A stretch of 38,495 nucleotides of DNA, taken from an uncultured Lachnospiraceae bacterium. Lineage in GTDB: Bacteria; Bacillota; Clostridia; Lachnospirales; Lachnospiraceae. The DNA is taken from contig CACYJP010000019.1 of NCBI GenBank assembly GCA_902774725.1, positions 1 to 38,495 on the forward strand, in the 5' to 3' direction. Positions 7,501 through 16,066 of the stretch are shown in pieces (the stretch's first letter is position 1; every line of letters starts with the position of its first letter). The notes below the pieces were generated by a model, which saw only the letters and a list, made by a program, of their open reading frames with translations, searched no databases and was not told the DNA's origin. The position numbers were made by a program, and so were the translations under genes.

Positions 7501-7617
7501 GTATTAAAATAGCATGTCGCTTGCGACATGTTTCGCGCGAGACGCATACTAAGCGGTGCATCGGGGGCACCACTTTGCACCGCTATATAAATAATGCTGT
7601 CAGCCACATACGGCTGA
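7501..7617. repeat. cluster of inverted repeats between the HAD gene and thiD
   Basis: The 147-bp gap holds four inverted repeats in a row. They are CATGTCG/CGACATG (7513-7530), the near-palindrome GTTTCGCGCGAGAC (7529-7542), AGCGGTGCA/TGCACCGCT (7552-7584, 15-base loop) and TCAGCC/GGCTGA (7600-7617). GTAT at 7501-7504 and ATAC at 7545-7548 could close the first two into a three-way junction. No T run follows, so it does not look like a simple terminator. It may be a REP/MITE-like insertion or an RNA processing or attenuation site. Confidence 0.7.
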
Positions 7618-7647
7618 ACATACTTTAAAAGAAAGAAGGTAGATAAA

Positions 7648-8430
7648 ATGAACACAGCATTAACCATTGCAGGAAGTGACTGCAGCGGAGGCGCCGGTAT
7701 ACAGGCAGATCTTAAAACCATGACTGTAAATGGAGTCTATGGAATGAGTGCTATAACAGCACTTACTGCCCAGAACACTACCGGCGTAACAGGAATAATG
7801 GAAGTAACGCCGGAGTTTCTTGAGCAGCAGCTGGATGCGATCTTTACCGACATCTATCCGGACGCCATTAAGACAGGCATGGTTTCTTCAAGTGAACTGA
7901 TACGCGTTATATCCGCAAAAATCAAACAGTATGATGCAACTAATATCGTTGTTGATCCTGTCATGGTCGCAACCAGCGGAGCAAAGCTCATAAGTGACGA
8001 AGCAATCGATACACTTAAAGAATATCTACTCCCACTTGCAACCGTGATAACACCAAACATTCCGGAAGCAGAGGTTCTATCTGATATGAAGATAACCTCA
8101 GAGGATGATATGGTTACTGCCGCAAAGGTGATATTCGAGCGATTCGGCTGCGCAGTTCTATGTAAGGGCGGTCATCAGGTAAATGATGCGAACGATCTTC
8201 TCTACACCGCAGATGGACCGGTGTGGTTCAAGGGTAAGAGAATCGATAATCCAAACACTCACGGAACCGGCTGTACACTTTCAAGCGCTATCGCTTCCAA
8301 TCTCGCAAAGGGTGAGACACTGGAAAATGCAGTAAAGAACGCTAAGGATTATATATCCGGTGCACTGGCAGCCATGCTTGACCTCGGAAAAGGAAGCGGT
8401 CCGATGGCACATAATTATGTGCTGCTTTAG
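7648..8430 (+). CDS. thiD: hydroxymethylpyrimidine/phosphomethylpyrimidine kinase
   Basis: The 260-residue ribokinase-fold enzyme phosphorylates HMP and then HMP-P to give HMP-PP for ThiE. The N-terminal signature AGSDCSGGAGIQADLKTM is clear (Cys where many homologues have Ser), followed by YGMSAITALTAQNT, VVDPVMVATSGAKL, TPNIPEAEVL and the C-terminal GTGCTLSSAIASNLA with the catalytic Cys and anion hole. Length is normal. The ATG follows AAGAAGGTAGATAAA. It lies 147 bp downstream of the HAD gene across a structured spacer and 75 bp before the methyltransferase. Pyridoxal kinase is a related alternative activity, but operon context favours ThiD. Confidence 0.95.
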   Translation: MNTALTIAGSDCSGGAGIQADLKTMTVNGVYGMSAITALTAQNTTGVTGIMEVTPEFLEQQLDAIFTDIYPDAIKTGMVSSSELIRVISAKIKQYDATNIVVDPVMVATSGAKLISDEAIDTLKEYLLPLATVITPNIPEAEVLSDMKITSEDDMVTAAKVIFERFGCAVLCKGGHQVNDANDLLYTADGPVWFKGKRIDNPNTHGTGCTLSSAIASNLAKGETLENAVKNAKDYISGALAAMLDLGKGSGPMAHNYVLL

Positions 8431-8505
8431 AAAGCACCCCTCCCCTATCATGGATGAAGAATAACAACAGATAAAAAAGTTAGAAAAGGTAATAGGAGAT
8501 ACAAA

Positions 8506-9216
8506 ATGAGTAACGATACAAAGCAAAAGTTTGATGGATATGCAAATCAGTATGATGAATGGTTTATGGTAAATGACAAGCTATTCACAAGTGAGCTTGA
8601 GCTTTTCAAAAAGGTTCTTGGCGATATAACAGGTAAGAAGCTACTTTCCGTCGGATGCGGAAGCGGACTTTTCGAGAGCTATATTGATAGCTCAAACATC
8701 GAAGGAATCGAGCCTTCAGAGGATATGGCTAAAATCGCTGAGAAGCGTGGAATAAATGTAATCAAGTACGGACTTATCGAGGATGTTGATCTTCCGGACG
8801 CTGAGTATGATATCATATATTTCAACGGAAGCTCCAGCTATATGGAGGATCTCACACCGGTTTATGAAAAGAGCCTGAAGGCAATCAAGCCGGGCGGAAA
8901 GCTCATCCTTCTCGACGTACCGAAGGAAAGTGCATTTGGTTTTATGTACCTCCTTGGAAAGAGCCTCGGAACCTACGAGCATGAATACTTAGAGGGCACG
9001 ATGCCTGAGCTCCCTTACCCACTCGCACTTGCGGCGTCAGGTGTATGGCATTCAACAGAAGAAAAAATAGGTGTACTTAAGAACCTTGGCGTTAAAAACT
9101 TTAACTTCTACCAGACACTGGTAAAGAATCCTATGTATACAAACGAGGAAGTTGAAGAAGTAGTAGAAGGCTACAAGAGCGGCGGATATGTTGCAATTAT
9201 AGCAGAGAAAGGATGA
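8506..9216 (+). CDS. class I SAM-dependent methyltransferase in the thi operon
   Basis: The 236-residue protein is a class I methyltransferase. Motif I (LLSVGCGSG, residues 46-54) binds the methionine part of SAM, the acidic ribose-binding residue follows in GIEPSEDM (66-73), and the strand 4 motif DIIYFNGSSSYME and the LKPGG-like IKPGGKLILLD complete the fold. The N-terminal FDGYANQYDEWF helix is typical of UbiE/Methyltransf_11-like enzymes. Nothing in the sequence fixes the acceptor. It ends in an ATGA overlap region beside tenA and lies in the TPP-riboswitch operon, so a thiamine-related or pyrimidine/thiazole acceptor is possible but unproven. The ATG follows AATAGGAGATACAAA. Confidence 0.86.
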   Translation: MSNDTKQKFDGYANQYDEWFMVNDKLFTSELELFKKVLGDITGKKLLSVGCGSGLFESYIDSSNIEGIEPSEDMAKIAEKRGINVIKYGLIEDVDLPDAEYDIIYFNGSSSYMEDLTPVYEKSLKAIKPGGKLILLDVPKESAFGFMYLLGKSLGTYEHEYLEGTMPELPYPLALAASGVWHSTEEKIGVLKNLGVKNFNFYQTLVKNPMYTNEEVEEVVEGYKSGGYVAIIAEKG

Positions 9217-9221
9217 GTATT

Positions 9222-9890
9222 ATGAAATTATCAGACAGTCTTTATAGCATAGCACGTCCACTCTGGGATGTAGCTTCCGAAAAAAAGTTTTTAGCACAGA
9301 TGGCAGATGGTACGCTAAGCCAGGAGCTTTTCAGAAACTATATGATTCAGGATTATTTATACCTGAAAGAATATATAGATATCCTGAACAAGATACTTAA
9401 ACTTGCTGAAGATGATGAGCTTAGAACCCATGTAAAGGATATAATAAATGAAGTTGAAAAAGAACTGGAAGTAGTTCATATTCCTACCCTGAAAAGTCTC
9501 GGTGTAGATGCTTCTGAAGCTGATAACTGCAAACAGGAAAAAGCTTTCGCAGACTATATTAAGTACATGAATTCAAGTCTCGAAGAACACGGACTGCGTG
9601 CAGGTATCACCTCACTTCTTCAGTGCTCATGGAACTATGCATATGTAGCAAAAAAAGTTTCAGATAAGTATGCTGATACTTTGGAAGCGTCACCATATAA
9701 AAGCTGGTTTGACGCCTATACAGGGCCTGAATATAACGAAGCAAATCAGCTGTGGATAGATACTCTCGATAAAGAAACAGAGGGTATAGACGAAACAGAA
9801 AAAGAAAAACTCTGCAACATTTTCAAAAAATGCGCAGAGTTTGAAAACGGCTTATGGGATGCCCTTGCAAAGGGACCACAAAACAACTGA
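9222..9890 (+). CDS. tenA: TenA family protein (thiaminase II/aminopyrimidine aminohydrolase)
   Basis: The all-helical TenA family hydrolyses thiamine breakdown products such as aminopyrimidine (toward HMP) and can cleave thiamine. The catalytic set is present: Asp44 in QDYLYLKEY, Cys135 in LLQCSWNYAY and the C-terminal Glu in FENGLW. With the ATG at 9222 these Asp and Cys numbers coincide with the B. subtilis TenA numbering, and AGGA lies eight bases upstream. The alternative ATG at 9213, overlapping the methyltransferase stop, lacks a well-spaced ribosome site and would add three residues. Presence of the Cys places it in the TenA_C class. It would feed salvaged pyrimidine to thiD; the gene is last in the operon and converges on xpt. 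Confidence 0.9.
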   Translation: MKLSDSLYSIARPLWDVASEKKFLAQMADGTLSQELFRNYMIQDYLYLKEYIDILNKILKLAEDDELRTHVKDIINEVEKELEVVHIPTLKSLGVDASEADNCKQEKAFADYIKYMNSSLEEHGLRAGITSLLQCSWNYAYVAKKVSDKYADTLEASPYKSWFDAYTGPEYNEANQLWIDTLDKETEGIDETEKEKLCNIFKKCAEFENGLWDALAKGPQNN

Positions 9891-9904
9891 TTCAGTTAAT
9901 CTTA

Positions 9905-10477
9905 TTATTTAAATATGATTCTACCGTCGCTTGTCATCTCTTCTATGATGGCAAGCGATGTTACGTCATAGCCCATATCACGTATCTCTTTTCCTCCGGG
10001 CTGGAAGCCCTTCTCGATACATATACCAACTCCGACGACCTTGGCACCTGCATATTTACATATCTTCAAAAGCCCCTTCATCGCACTTCCTGTAGCCAGA
10101 AAATCATCAACGACGAGAACCTTATCCTCAGCACCTAAAAAGCTCTTGGAGAGCGTTATATCATAATCCTTTTTATAAGTGAAGGATGTAACTCTGGAGG
10201 TATAAACATTTCCGCCTATATTCTTGCTCTTCGCCTTCTTGGCAAAAACCATCGGAACCTTAAATACCCTTGCAACAGAAGAAGCAATTGCAATTCCTGA
10301 CGCTTCAATAGTAAGAATCCTGGTCACGCCTTCCTCTTTATAGATATCATATAACTCTTCAGCTATCTCATCCATCAGCGCTATATCTATCTGATGATTA
10401 AGAAAACTGTCGACCTTAAGTATATTTCCGGGATAAACCTTTCCATCCTTTCTAATACGTTCTTCCAATGCTTTCAT
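9905..10477 (-). CDS. xpt: xanthine phosphoribosyltransferase
   Basis: The 190-residue type I phosphoribosyltransferase converts xanthine and PRPP to XMP. The PRPP loop VLVVDDFLATGSA lies at residues 120-132, and the N-terminus (MKALEERIRKDGKV) and the TIEASGIAIAS and FAKKAKSKN blocks match Firmicute Xpt closely, including length. The ATG follows GGAGAGGCAT. It sits 44 bp downstream of guaD on the same strand, so guanine deaminated to xanthine can be salvaged directly. It ends 14 bp from the convergent tenA stop. No purine riboswitch is visible immediately upstream. Confidence 0.95.
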   Translation of the reverse strand: MKALEERIRKDGKVYPGNILKVDSFLNHQIDIALMDEIAEELYDIYKEEGVTRILTIEASGIAIASSVARVFKVPMVFAKKAKSKNIGGNVYTSRVTSFTYKKDYDITLSKSFLGAEDKVLVVDDFLATGSAMKGLLKICKYAGAKVVGVGICIEKGFQPGGKEIRDMGYDVTSLAIIEEMTSDGRIIFK

Positions 10478-10521
10478 ATGCCTCTCCTATCTCAAAGAAT
10501 AATTATTATCCAAAAGAATAA

Positions 10522-10998
10522 TTAGTAGATCGTCTTATCCTGCATCTCAGCAAATGCGCTAAACGCCCCAATCGTATCCTGCCTGTCCATATCAATCAGC
10601 TTAAGTGTATCGCTGCTGTCCTCACCCGAACCAAGCTTCTCCAGATAATTATATATGAAATCATCTCTAAAACCAATACTAGCAGCATCCTCCTTGGTAT
10701 TTCCATAATAGACAGTTTTTATATTGGCCCAAATGATTGCCGAAAGGCACATCGGACATGGATAACAGGAGGTATAGAGCTCGCACCCGCTCAGATCATA
10801 GGTTCCGAGATTCGTACAAGCATCACGGATTGCCATAACCTCAGCATGTGCAGTCGGATCGTTATTTGCGAGCACATGATTCGACCCTCTTCCGACTATC
10901 TCACCATCCTTAACAACAACCGCTCCAAAGGGACCGCCGACTTTTGTTTTCAGATTGTCCATCGCAAGCTCATCTGCGAGCTTCATATATTTATTCAT
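10522..10998 (-). CDS. guaD: guanine deaminase (CDA-fold)
   Basis: The 158-residue enzyme hydrolyses guanine to xanthine and ammonia. It belongs to the cytidine/dCMP deaminase fold rather than the amidohydrolase guanine deaminases. Zinc ligands are His51 in the HAE motif (Glu53 is the proton shuttle), Cys81 and Cys84 in PCPMC. Strong similarity to B. subtilis GuaD is evident in GGPFGAVVVKDG, NDPTAHAEV, ELYTSCYPCPMCL and the FDDSFIY-like GFRDDFIYNYL. tRNA adenosine deaminase TadA is the main alternative but lacks this C-terminal block. The ATG follows GCGGAGGGGATACTTAA. It precedes xpt, making a two-step guanine salvage pair. Confidence 0.93.
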   Translation of the reverse strand: MNKYMKLADELAMDNLKTKVGGPFGAVVVKDGEIVGRGSNHVLANNDPTAHAEVMAIRDACTNLGTYDLSGCELYTSCYPCPMCLSAIIWANIKTVYYGNTKEDAASIGFRDDFIYNYLEKLGSGEDSSDTLKLIDMDRQDTIGAFSAFAEMQDKTIY

Positions 10999-11031
10999 TT
11001 AAGTATCCCCTCCGCTTATCAGATTCTCCTA

Positions 11032-13113
11032 TCACTGTGCGATAATTATCATCACACTTCTGCCTATAAGCTTAACCTTACCATCAACCGGCTGGCCATC
11101 AAACTTATCCTTATCATCAGCAGTATATTCGACTATCCTCCACTGCATTCCCTCAGGAATGATAGGAAGCTCAAATGTCTGCTCTTCCCAGTAAGCATTC
11201 ACTGCACAGTATATAAAAGAATCCTGCTCAACATCATAATCCTTAGCGGACTCAGCATACATAAATCCAAAGCAGAGGAAACCATTTGAAGTATCCAGCT
11301 CCCAAGGCTTTAATCCATGGAAGGAAAGCTCCGGATAACCGGTAGAATTATGACTTACAAAATAATCATTTCTTCTCATTACCGGATGACTTCTTCTAAG
11401 CGCTATCATATTTTTAAAGAAGCCAAATGTATCTTTATTCTTTTTCAGCGCTTTCCAGTCAAGCCACGAGAGCTTACTGTCCTGACAATATGTATTATTA
11501 TTTCCGGACTGACTGTTTCTGAATTCATCACCTGCAAGTATCATCGGAATTCCGCGACTCATAAGCAGTATTGCCGCAGCATTCTTAACCTGTCTGGATC
11601 TAAGTTCATTTACAGCCACATCATCCGTCGGTCCCTCGACTCCACAGTTCCAGCTATTGTTATCATTGGCACCGTCACGATTATCTTCACCGTTTTTTTC
11701 ATTATGCTTCTCGTTGTAGGAAACCAGATCATTGAGTGTAAAACCATCATGACAGGTTACAAAATTGATCGATGCCGTAGAGCCCCTGTTCGGATATAAA
11801 TCAGGGGATCCCTGAAGACGAAGAAGCAGCTCCGGTCCTGCATCAGCCTCACTCTTTATAAATCTTCTCAGGCAGTCTCTGAATCTTCCGTTCCACTCAG
11901 CCCATCTTCCCCAGTCAGGAAAGCTTCCGACCTGATAAAGTCCACCTGCATCCCAAGCCTCTGCGATCAGCTTACATTTGCCAAGCACCGCATCATGCGC
12001 GAGCGTTTCAAGAAGTGGAGGGTTAGCCATCGGAGCACCCGTCTCATCTCTCGAAAGAATAGATGCAAGATCGAATCTGAATCCATCTATATGATAATCA
12101 GATACCCAGTATCTCAGGCAATCAAGTATATAGTTTCTGACTATAGCATTGTTACAGTTAAGCGTATTGCCGCAGCCACTGAAATTGTAATAATAGCCAT
12201 CCGGCGTGAGCAGATAATAGGTCTTATTATCTATGCCTCTATATGAGATATACGGTCCGTTTTCATTTCCCTCTGCGGTATGATTAAATACAACATCGAG
12301 AATTATCTCTATACCGGCCTTATGCATCTTCTTGATCATATTTTTAAGCTCTTCTGCCGCAAGTCCCATCGACGCAGAAGCCGCGTAGCCGGCCTTCGGA
12401 GCATAAAATCCAACTGTTGAATAGCCCCAGTAATTAAGAAGCCTCTTACCGCCTATCTTCCTGTCATTTTCCATCTCATCGAATTCAAAAATCGGAAGCA
12501 GCTCTACACAGTTAACGCCCAGCTCCTTCAGATATGGAATCTTTTCAATAAGCCCATTAAATGTACCACCGTGCTTTACTTTGCTGGATGCATCCTTGGT
12601 AAAGCCCCTGACATGAGCCTCATATATAACAAGGTCATCCATCGGAATCTCAAGCGGCTTATCACCATCCCAGTAATAATCCTCAGGTATAACGCAGCCT
12701 CTATGCTGGAATGGATCACCCCAGTCAGGCTCCTTCCCCCAGACCTCTCTTCCACTGATCAGCTTTGCATAAGGATCGAGGAGCACCCTGCTTCTATCAA
12801 AGAGATGCCCCTTTTTCGGATCATACGGGCCATCCATGCAGTAGCCGTACTCAAGCGACTCATAATTGAGTCCGTAAACTATCATGGAAAATACATTTCC
12901 TATTCGAAACTCCTCAGGAAAAGGAAGTCTTGCAAAAGGCTCCTTTTCTCCTTTATTAAAAAGAACAAGCTCGCAGTAGGTGGCATATCTCGAAAAAACC
13001 GAAAAATTAATGCCACCATTACCTACAATGCTTGCTCCAAAGGGCTGAACCCTTCCACATCTGTATTTTATTCCATCCTTTTCATGAGTCGGAAAATCAT
13101 CTATTCTATTCAT
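11032..13113 (-). CDS. glgX: glycogen debranching enzyme, isoamylase type
   Basis: The 693-residue protein is a GH13 isoamylase-like enzyme (GlgX/TreX group) that hydrolyses alpha-1,6 branch points of glycogen or limit dextrin. An N-terminal CBM48-type beta domain (about 20-110) precedes the catalytic barrel. The catalytic residues are visible as Asp348 in DGFRFDLAS (nucleophile), Glu385 in LIAEAWD (acid/base) and Asp456 in TCHDGFTL. ILDVVFNHTAEG is the conserved strand 4 region. No signal peptide is present, so it acts on internal storage glycogen. The ATG follows AAGGGGGGCTTTGT. It precedes guaD by 33 bp; no other glycogen gene is adjacent, apart from a second GH13 enzyme 20 kb away. Confidence 0.93.
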   Translation of the reverse strand: MNRIDDFPTHEKDGIKYRCGRVQPFGASIVGNGGINFSVFSRYATYCELVLFNKGEKEPFARLPFPEEFRIGNVFSMIVYGLNYESLEYGYCMDGPYDPKKGHLFDRSRVLLDPYAKLISGREVWGKEPDWGDPFQHRGCVIPEDYYWDGDKPLEIPMDDLVIYEAHVRGFTKDASSKVKHGGTFNGLIEKIPYLKELGVNCVELLPIFEFDEMENDRKIGGKRLLNYWGYSTVGFYAPKAGYAASASMGLAAEELKNMIKKMHKAGIEIILDVVFNHTAEGNENGPYISYRGIDNKTYYLLTPDGYYYNFSGCGNTLNCNNAIVRNYILDCLRYWVSDYHIDGFRFDLASILSRDETGAPMANPPLLETLAHDAVLGKCKLIAEAWDAGGLYQVGSFPDWGRWAEWNGRFRDCLRRFIKSEADAGPELLLRLQGSPDLYPNRGSTASINFVTCHDGFTLNDLVSYNEKHNEKNGEDNRDGANDNNSWNCGVEGPTDDVAVNELRSRQVKNAAAILLMSRGIPMILAGDEFRNSQSGNNNTYCQDSKLSWLDWKALKKNKDTFGFFKNMIALRRSHPVMRRNDYFVSHNSTGYPELSFHGLKPWELDTSNGFLCFGFMYAESAKDYDVEQDSFIYCAVNAYWEEQTFELPIIPEGMQWRIVEYTADDKDKFDGQPVDGKVKLIGRSVMIIIAQ

Positions 13114-13200
13114 ACAAAGCCCCCCTTACATGTAATTAATTGTATATTATTCATCAAGAATTTTCAATCAATCTATGCCTTGCCGGGGGACATTTTCTAT

Positions 13201-15678
13201 TTATCCAAACAAACTAAGCACATTATACATAGTCAACGCCACAAGCCACGCAACAGAACACTGGAACACTACCATGATAAGTGCCCACTTTCTTCCGAGC
13301 TCACGCTTTACTGCAGCAACCGCAGCTACACACGGAGTATAAAGAAGACAGAAAACAAGCAGTGCAAATGTCGCTGCCGGCGTAACTGTTGCAAAAACTG
13401 CTGCCGCGGTTCCGAAAAGCACCGTAACCGTCGAAACAACACTTTCCTTAGCCATAAAGCCTGTAATAAGCGCAGTGGCAATTCTCCAGTCGCCAAATCC
13501 AAGTGGTTTAAACAGCGGTGCAATTCCACTTGCTACCTTTGCAAGAATACTGCTCTGCGGATCATCCGTAAGACTGAGCGTAAGTGTAAAGGTGTTAAGG
13601 AACCATATAACTATGCTTGCCACAAAAATAATTGTAAAGGCCTTCACAAGGAAATCCTTCGCCTTCTGCCAGAGCAGCAGAAGAACATTTTTAAGGCTTG
13701 GCATACGATAATTCGGAAGCTCCATTACAAAAGGTACAGCCTTACCCTTGAATGCAACCTTTTTCAAAACAAGTGCGGTTATCACACCAACAATTATTCC
13801 GATCAGATATAAGCTTATTACGATTACAGCACTTCTTCCGGGGAAAAGCGTTGCGGCGAAGAAACCATATATAGGATACTTTGCAGTACAGCTCATAAAA
13901 GGAATGAGCATAACAGTCATTTTTCTGTCTCGCTCAGATGGCAGGGTTCTGCTGGACATAATCGCAGGAACAGAGCATCCAAAACCAACAAGCATCGGAA
14001 CGATACTTCTTCCCGACAGTCCGAGTTTTCTGAGAGGCTTATCCATAACGAAAGCAACCCTCGCCATATATCCGGTATCCTCCAGAAGCGAAAGGAAGAA
14101 AAACAGGAGTATGATTATCGGAAGGAAGCTGAGCACACTTCCGACGCCCGTGAAAATACCATTGATTATCAACGAATGAATAACATCATTTACTTCGAGC
14201 GAAGTAAGCAGCGTATCCACCTTTGAGGTAACAATTCCTATTCCGCTATCCAGAAGTCCCTGAAGCCAGGCACCAATTATGTTAAATGTAAGCGCCGCTA
14301 TAAGTCCCATTATTATTATAAAGACCGGAAGTGCAGTATACTTCCCCGTTAGCAGCTTATCTATCCTGCGGCTTCTTTCCCTTTCCTTACTCTCTGCCGG
14401 CTTTACAACTGTTTCCTTAACCAGCTTTTCGATAAAGGAAAATCTCATATCTGCTATAGCCGCAGATCTGTCGAGCCCTCTTTCCTCCTCCATCTGGATG
14501 ATGATATGCTCTACCATCTCCTTTTCATTCTGGGAAAGATCAAGTGCATCAATTACCTTTGTATCGCCCTCTATCACTTTATTTGCAGCAAATCTAATAG
14601 GGATGCCTGCATTTCTTGCATGATCCTCTATAAGATGCATGATACCGTGTATACATCTATGGACCGCTCCGCCATGATCTGACTCATCACAGAAGTCCTT
14701 CTTTCCCGGACTTTCCTGATACTTCGCAACATGAAGCGCGTGGCTTACTACCTCGTCAACACCTTCATTCTTCGCTGCCGATATCGGGACAACAGGAATA
14801 CCAAGAAGCGCCTCCATCTCATTTATCCTGACAGAGCCACCGTTTCCTCTCACCTCGTCCATCATGTTTAGCGCGAGTACCATCGGTATATCCAGCTCAA
14901 TAAGCTGCATAGTAAGATAAAGATTTCTCTCGATATTCGTCGCATCAACTATGTTGATTATTCCCTTAGGCTTCTCTCCGATTATATACTGCCTCGATAC
15001 TATCTCCTCTTCAGTATACGGAGAAAGTGAATAGATACCGGGAAGATCAACAACCTCAGTTTCAGGATGATTTCTTATCGCACCACTTTTCTTATCAACA
15101 GTAACTCCGGGGAAATTTCCCACATGCTGACTCGAACCTGTTAACTGATTAAACAGCGTAGTCTTACCACTGTTCTGATTTCCTGCAAGTGCGAAGCTGA
15201 GAATCGTGCCTTCCGGAAGAGGGTTCTCATTTGTATGATCATGATAAATACCGCCCTCTCCAAGACCGGGATGCACTGTAGCAGACTTTCTTCTATCACC
15301 CTTACGCCTGTCAATTCCCTCAGCGTTAGAACCGGTATTCTTTATTCTTCTGTCGCCCTTACGTCTGTCATTTTCCTTTAACCATTCAGCTTTGTCAGCC
15401 GATTCAGCTTTCAGCTCATCGCCCGAACCAATGTCAGTCTTAGCCTTTACATCTGAAGTTTTAACTATCTCTATCTTCTCCGCATCACTTAGTCTGAGTG
15501 TGAGCTCATATCCATGAATACGAAGCTCCATCGGATCTCCCATCGGCGCAAACTTAACAAGCGTAACCTCCACTCCCGGAATTACGCCCATATCCAAGAA
15601 ATGCTGCCTTAAGGCACCTTCACCTCCAACCGTCTGAATCAGACCGGACTCTCCAATAGCCAGCTCTCTGAGTGTCAT
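13201..15678 (-). CDS. feoB: ferrous iron transporter, FeoA-FeoB fusion
   Basis: The 825-residue protein joins a FeoA (SH3-like) domain, residues about 1-73, to a full FeoB. In FeoB, G1 is GNQNSGKTT (166-174), G3 is DLPG, G4 is NMMDE and G5 is SAAKNEG; the membrane domain with two Gate motifs spans about 440-825 (PMLVGFGCSVPAI and FMSCTAKYPIY). It imports Fe2+ under anoxic conditions, with GTPase control from the cytoplasm. The linker (about 74-150) is unusual: it carries two identical DRRKGDRR blocks at 104-111 and 123-130. FeoA-FeoB fusions are known in some anaerobes. The ATG follows AAAGGAG with about ten bases spacing. It ends 87 bp before glgX. Confidence 0.95.
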   Translation of the reverse strand: MTLRELAIGESGLIQTVGGEGALRQHFLDMGVIPGVEVTLVKFAPMGDPMELRIHGYELTLRLSDAEKIEIVKTSDVKAKTDIGSGDELKAESADKAEWLKENDRRKGDRRIKNTGSNAEGIDRRKGDRRKSATVHPGLGEGGIYHDHTNENPLPEGTILSFALAGNQNSGKTTLFNQLTGSSQHVGNFPGVTVDKKSGAIRNHPETEVVDLPGIYSLSPYTEEEIVSRQYIIGEKPKGIINIVDATNIERNLYLTMQLIELDIPMVLALNMMDEVRGNGGSVRINEMEALLGIPVVPISAAKNEGVDEVVSHALHVAKYQESPGKKDFCDESDHGGAVHRCIHGIMHLIEDHARNAGIPIRFAANKVIEGDTKVIDALDLSQNEKEMVEHIIIQMEEERGLDRSAAIADMRFSFIEKLVKETVVKPAESKERERSRRIDKLLTGKYTALPVFIIIMGLIAALTFNIIGAWLQGLLDSGIGIVTSKVDTLLTSLEVNDVIHSLIINGIFTGVGSVLSFLPIIILLFFFLSLLEDTGYMARVAFVMDKPLRKLGLSGRSIVPMLVGFGCSVPAIMSSRTLPSERDRKMTVMLIPFMSCTAKYPIYGFFAATLFPGRSAVIVISLYLIGIIVGVITALVLKKVAFKGKAVPFVMELPNYRMPSLKNVLLLLWQKAKDFLVKAFTIIFVASIVIWFLNTFTLTLSLTDDPQSSILAKVASGIAPLFKPLGFGDWRIATALITGFMAKESVVSTVTVLFGTAAAVFATVTPAATFALLVFCLLYTPCVAAVAAVKRELGRKWALIMVVFQCSVAWLVALTMYNVLSLFG

Positions 15679-15721
15679 ATGTAATAAACTCCTTTAAAAT
15701 CACTGTTACCTATAATAACAT

Positions 15722-15754
15722 AAAAAAATAGAGCATGCCACTCATGACATGCTC
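15722..15754 (-). terminator. intrinsic terminator after tRNA-Arg
   Basis: On the minus strand GAGCATG pairs with CATGCTC (15748-15754 with 15731-15737) around a ten-base loop. A T run follows (complement of seven A at 15722-15728). It lies eight bases past the tRNA and 44 bp before the feoAB start. Confidence 0.85.
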
Positions 15755-15761
15755 ATTTACT

Positions 15762-15835
15762 TGCGTGCTAGAGGATTCGAACCCCCGACCTTTTGGTCCG
15801 TAGCCAAACGCTCTATCCAGCTGAGCTAAGCACGC
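15762..15835 (-). tRNA. tRNA-Arg (anticodon ACG)
   Basis: The minus strand folds as a 74-nt cloverleaf. The acceptor stem is GCGTGCT/AGCACGC with discriminator A. The D arm contains AGCTCAGCTGGATAGAGC. The anticodon stem is TTTGG/CCAAA with loop CTACGGA, giving anticodon ACG, expected to be read as ICG after deamination by TadA. The T arm contains GGTTCGAATCC. CCA is not encoded. A terminator follows directly. Confidence 0.97.
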
Positions 15836-15918
15836 TTACCTAGATGCCTTCAAGACATCTAGAAGATATTACCACTTAAGCATCACCTATGTCAAGGATT
15901 TATTATATTTATTATTAG

Positions 15919-16058
15919 TAGTCTGCAAACACATTTCGAGGACCTTTCGGGTCTCTGCGCTTAGCGATTCACAAGCAACGCGAAGTGAGAGCTTAGCGTC
16001 AGTTAGGGCACCCGAAACGGAAGCGAGAGCGATGCCGAGAAATGTGTTTGGCAGACTA
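15919..16058. repeat. 140-bp element with 19-bp terminal inverted repeats
   Basis: The left arm (15919-15937) and right arm (16039-16058) are perfect complements over 19 bases apart from one extra G in the right arm, and both outer ends begin with TA. Inside, TTTCGGGT (15945-15952) pairs with ACCCGAAA (16010-16017), and the centre can form a further imperfect stem. The element begins eight bases past the deacetylase stop and extends toward the tRNA. It has no open frame worth noting. A MITE-like insertion with TA target, a REP-type element or a structured non-coding RNA are the options. Confidence 0.75.
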
Positions 16059-16066
16059 CAATTAAA

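Noticed and set aside
10999-11031. Purine riboswitch before guaD-xpt
   Set aside because: The gap to glgX is only 33 bp and holds just a ribosome site; no aptamer core is present.
12571-13812. Plus-strand open frame of 413 codons spanning the glgX and feoB genes
   Set aside because: It overlaps two clear minus-strand genes and is rich in Cys, Lys and Arg as expected of antisense translation.
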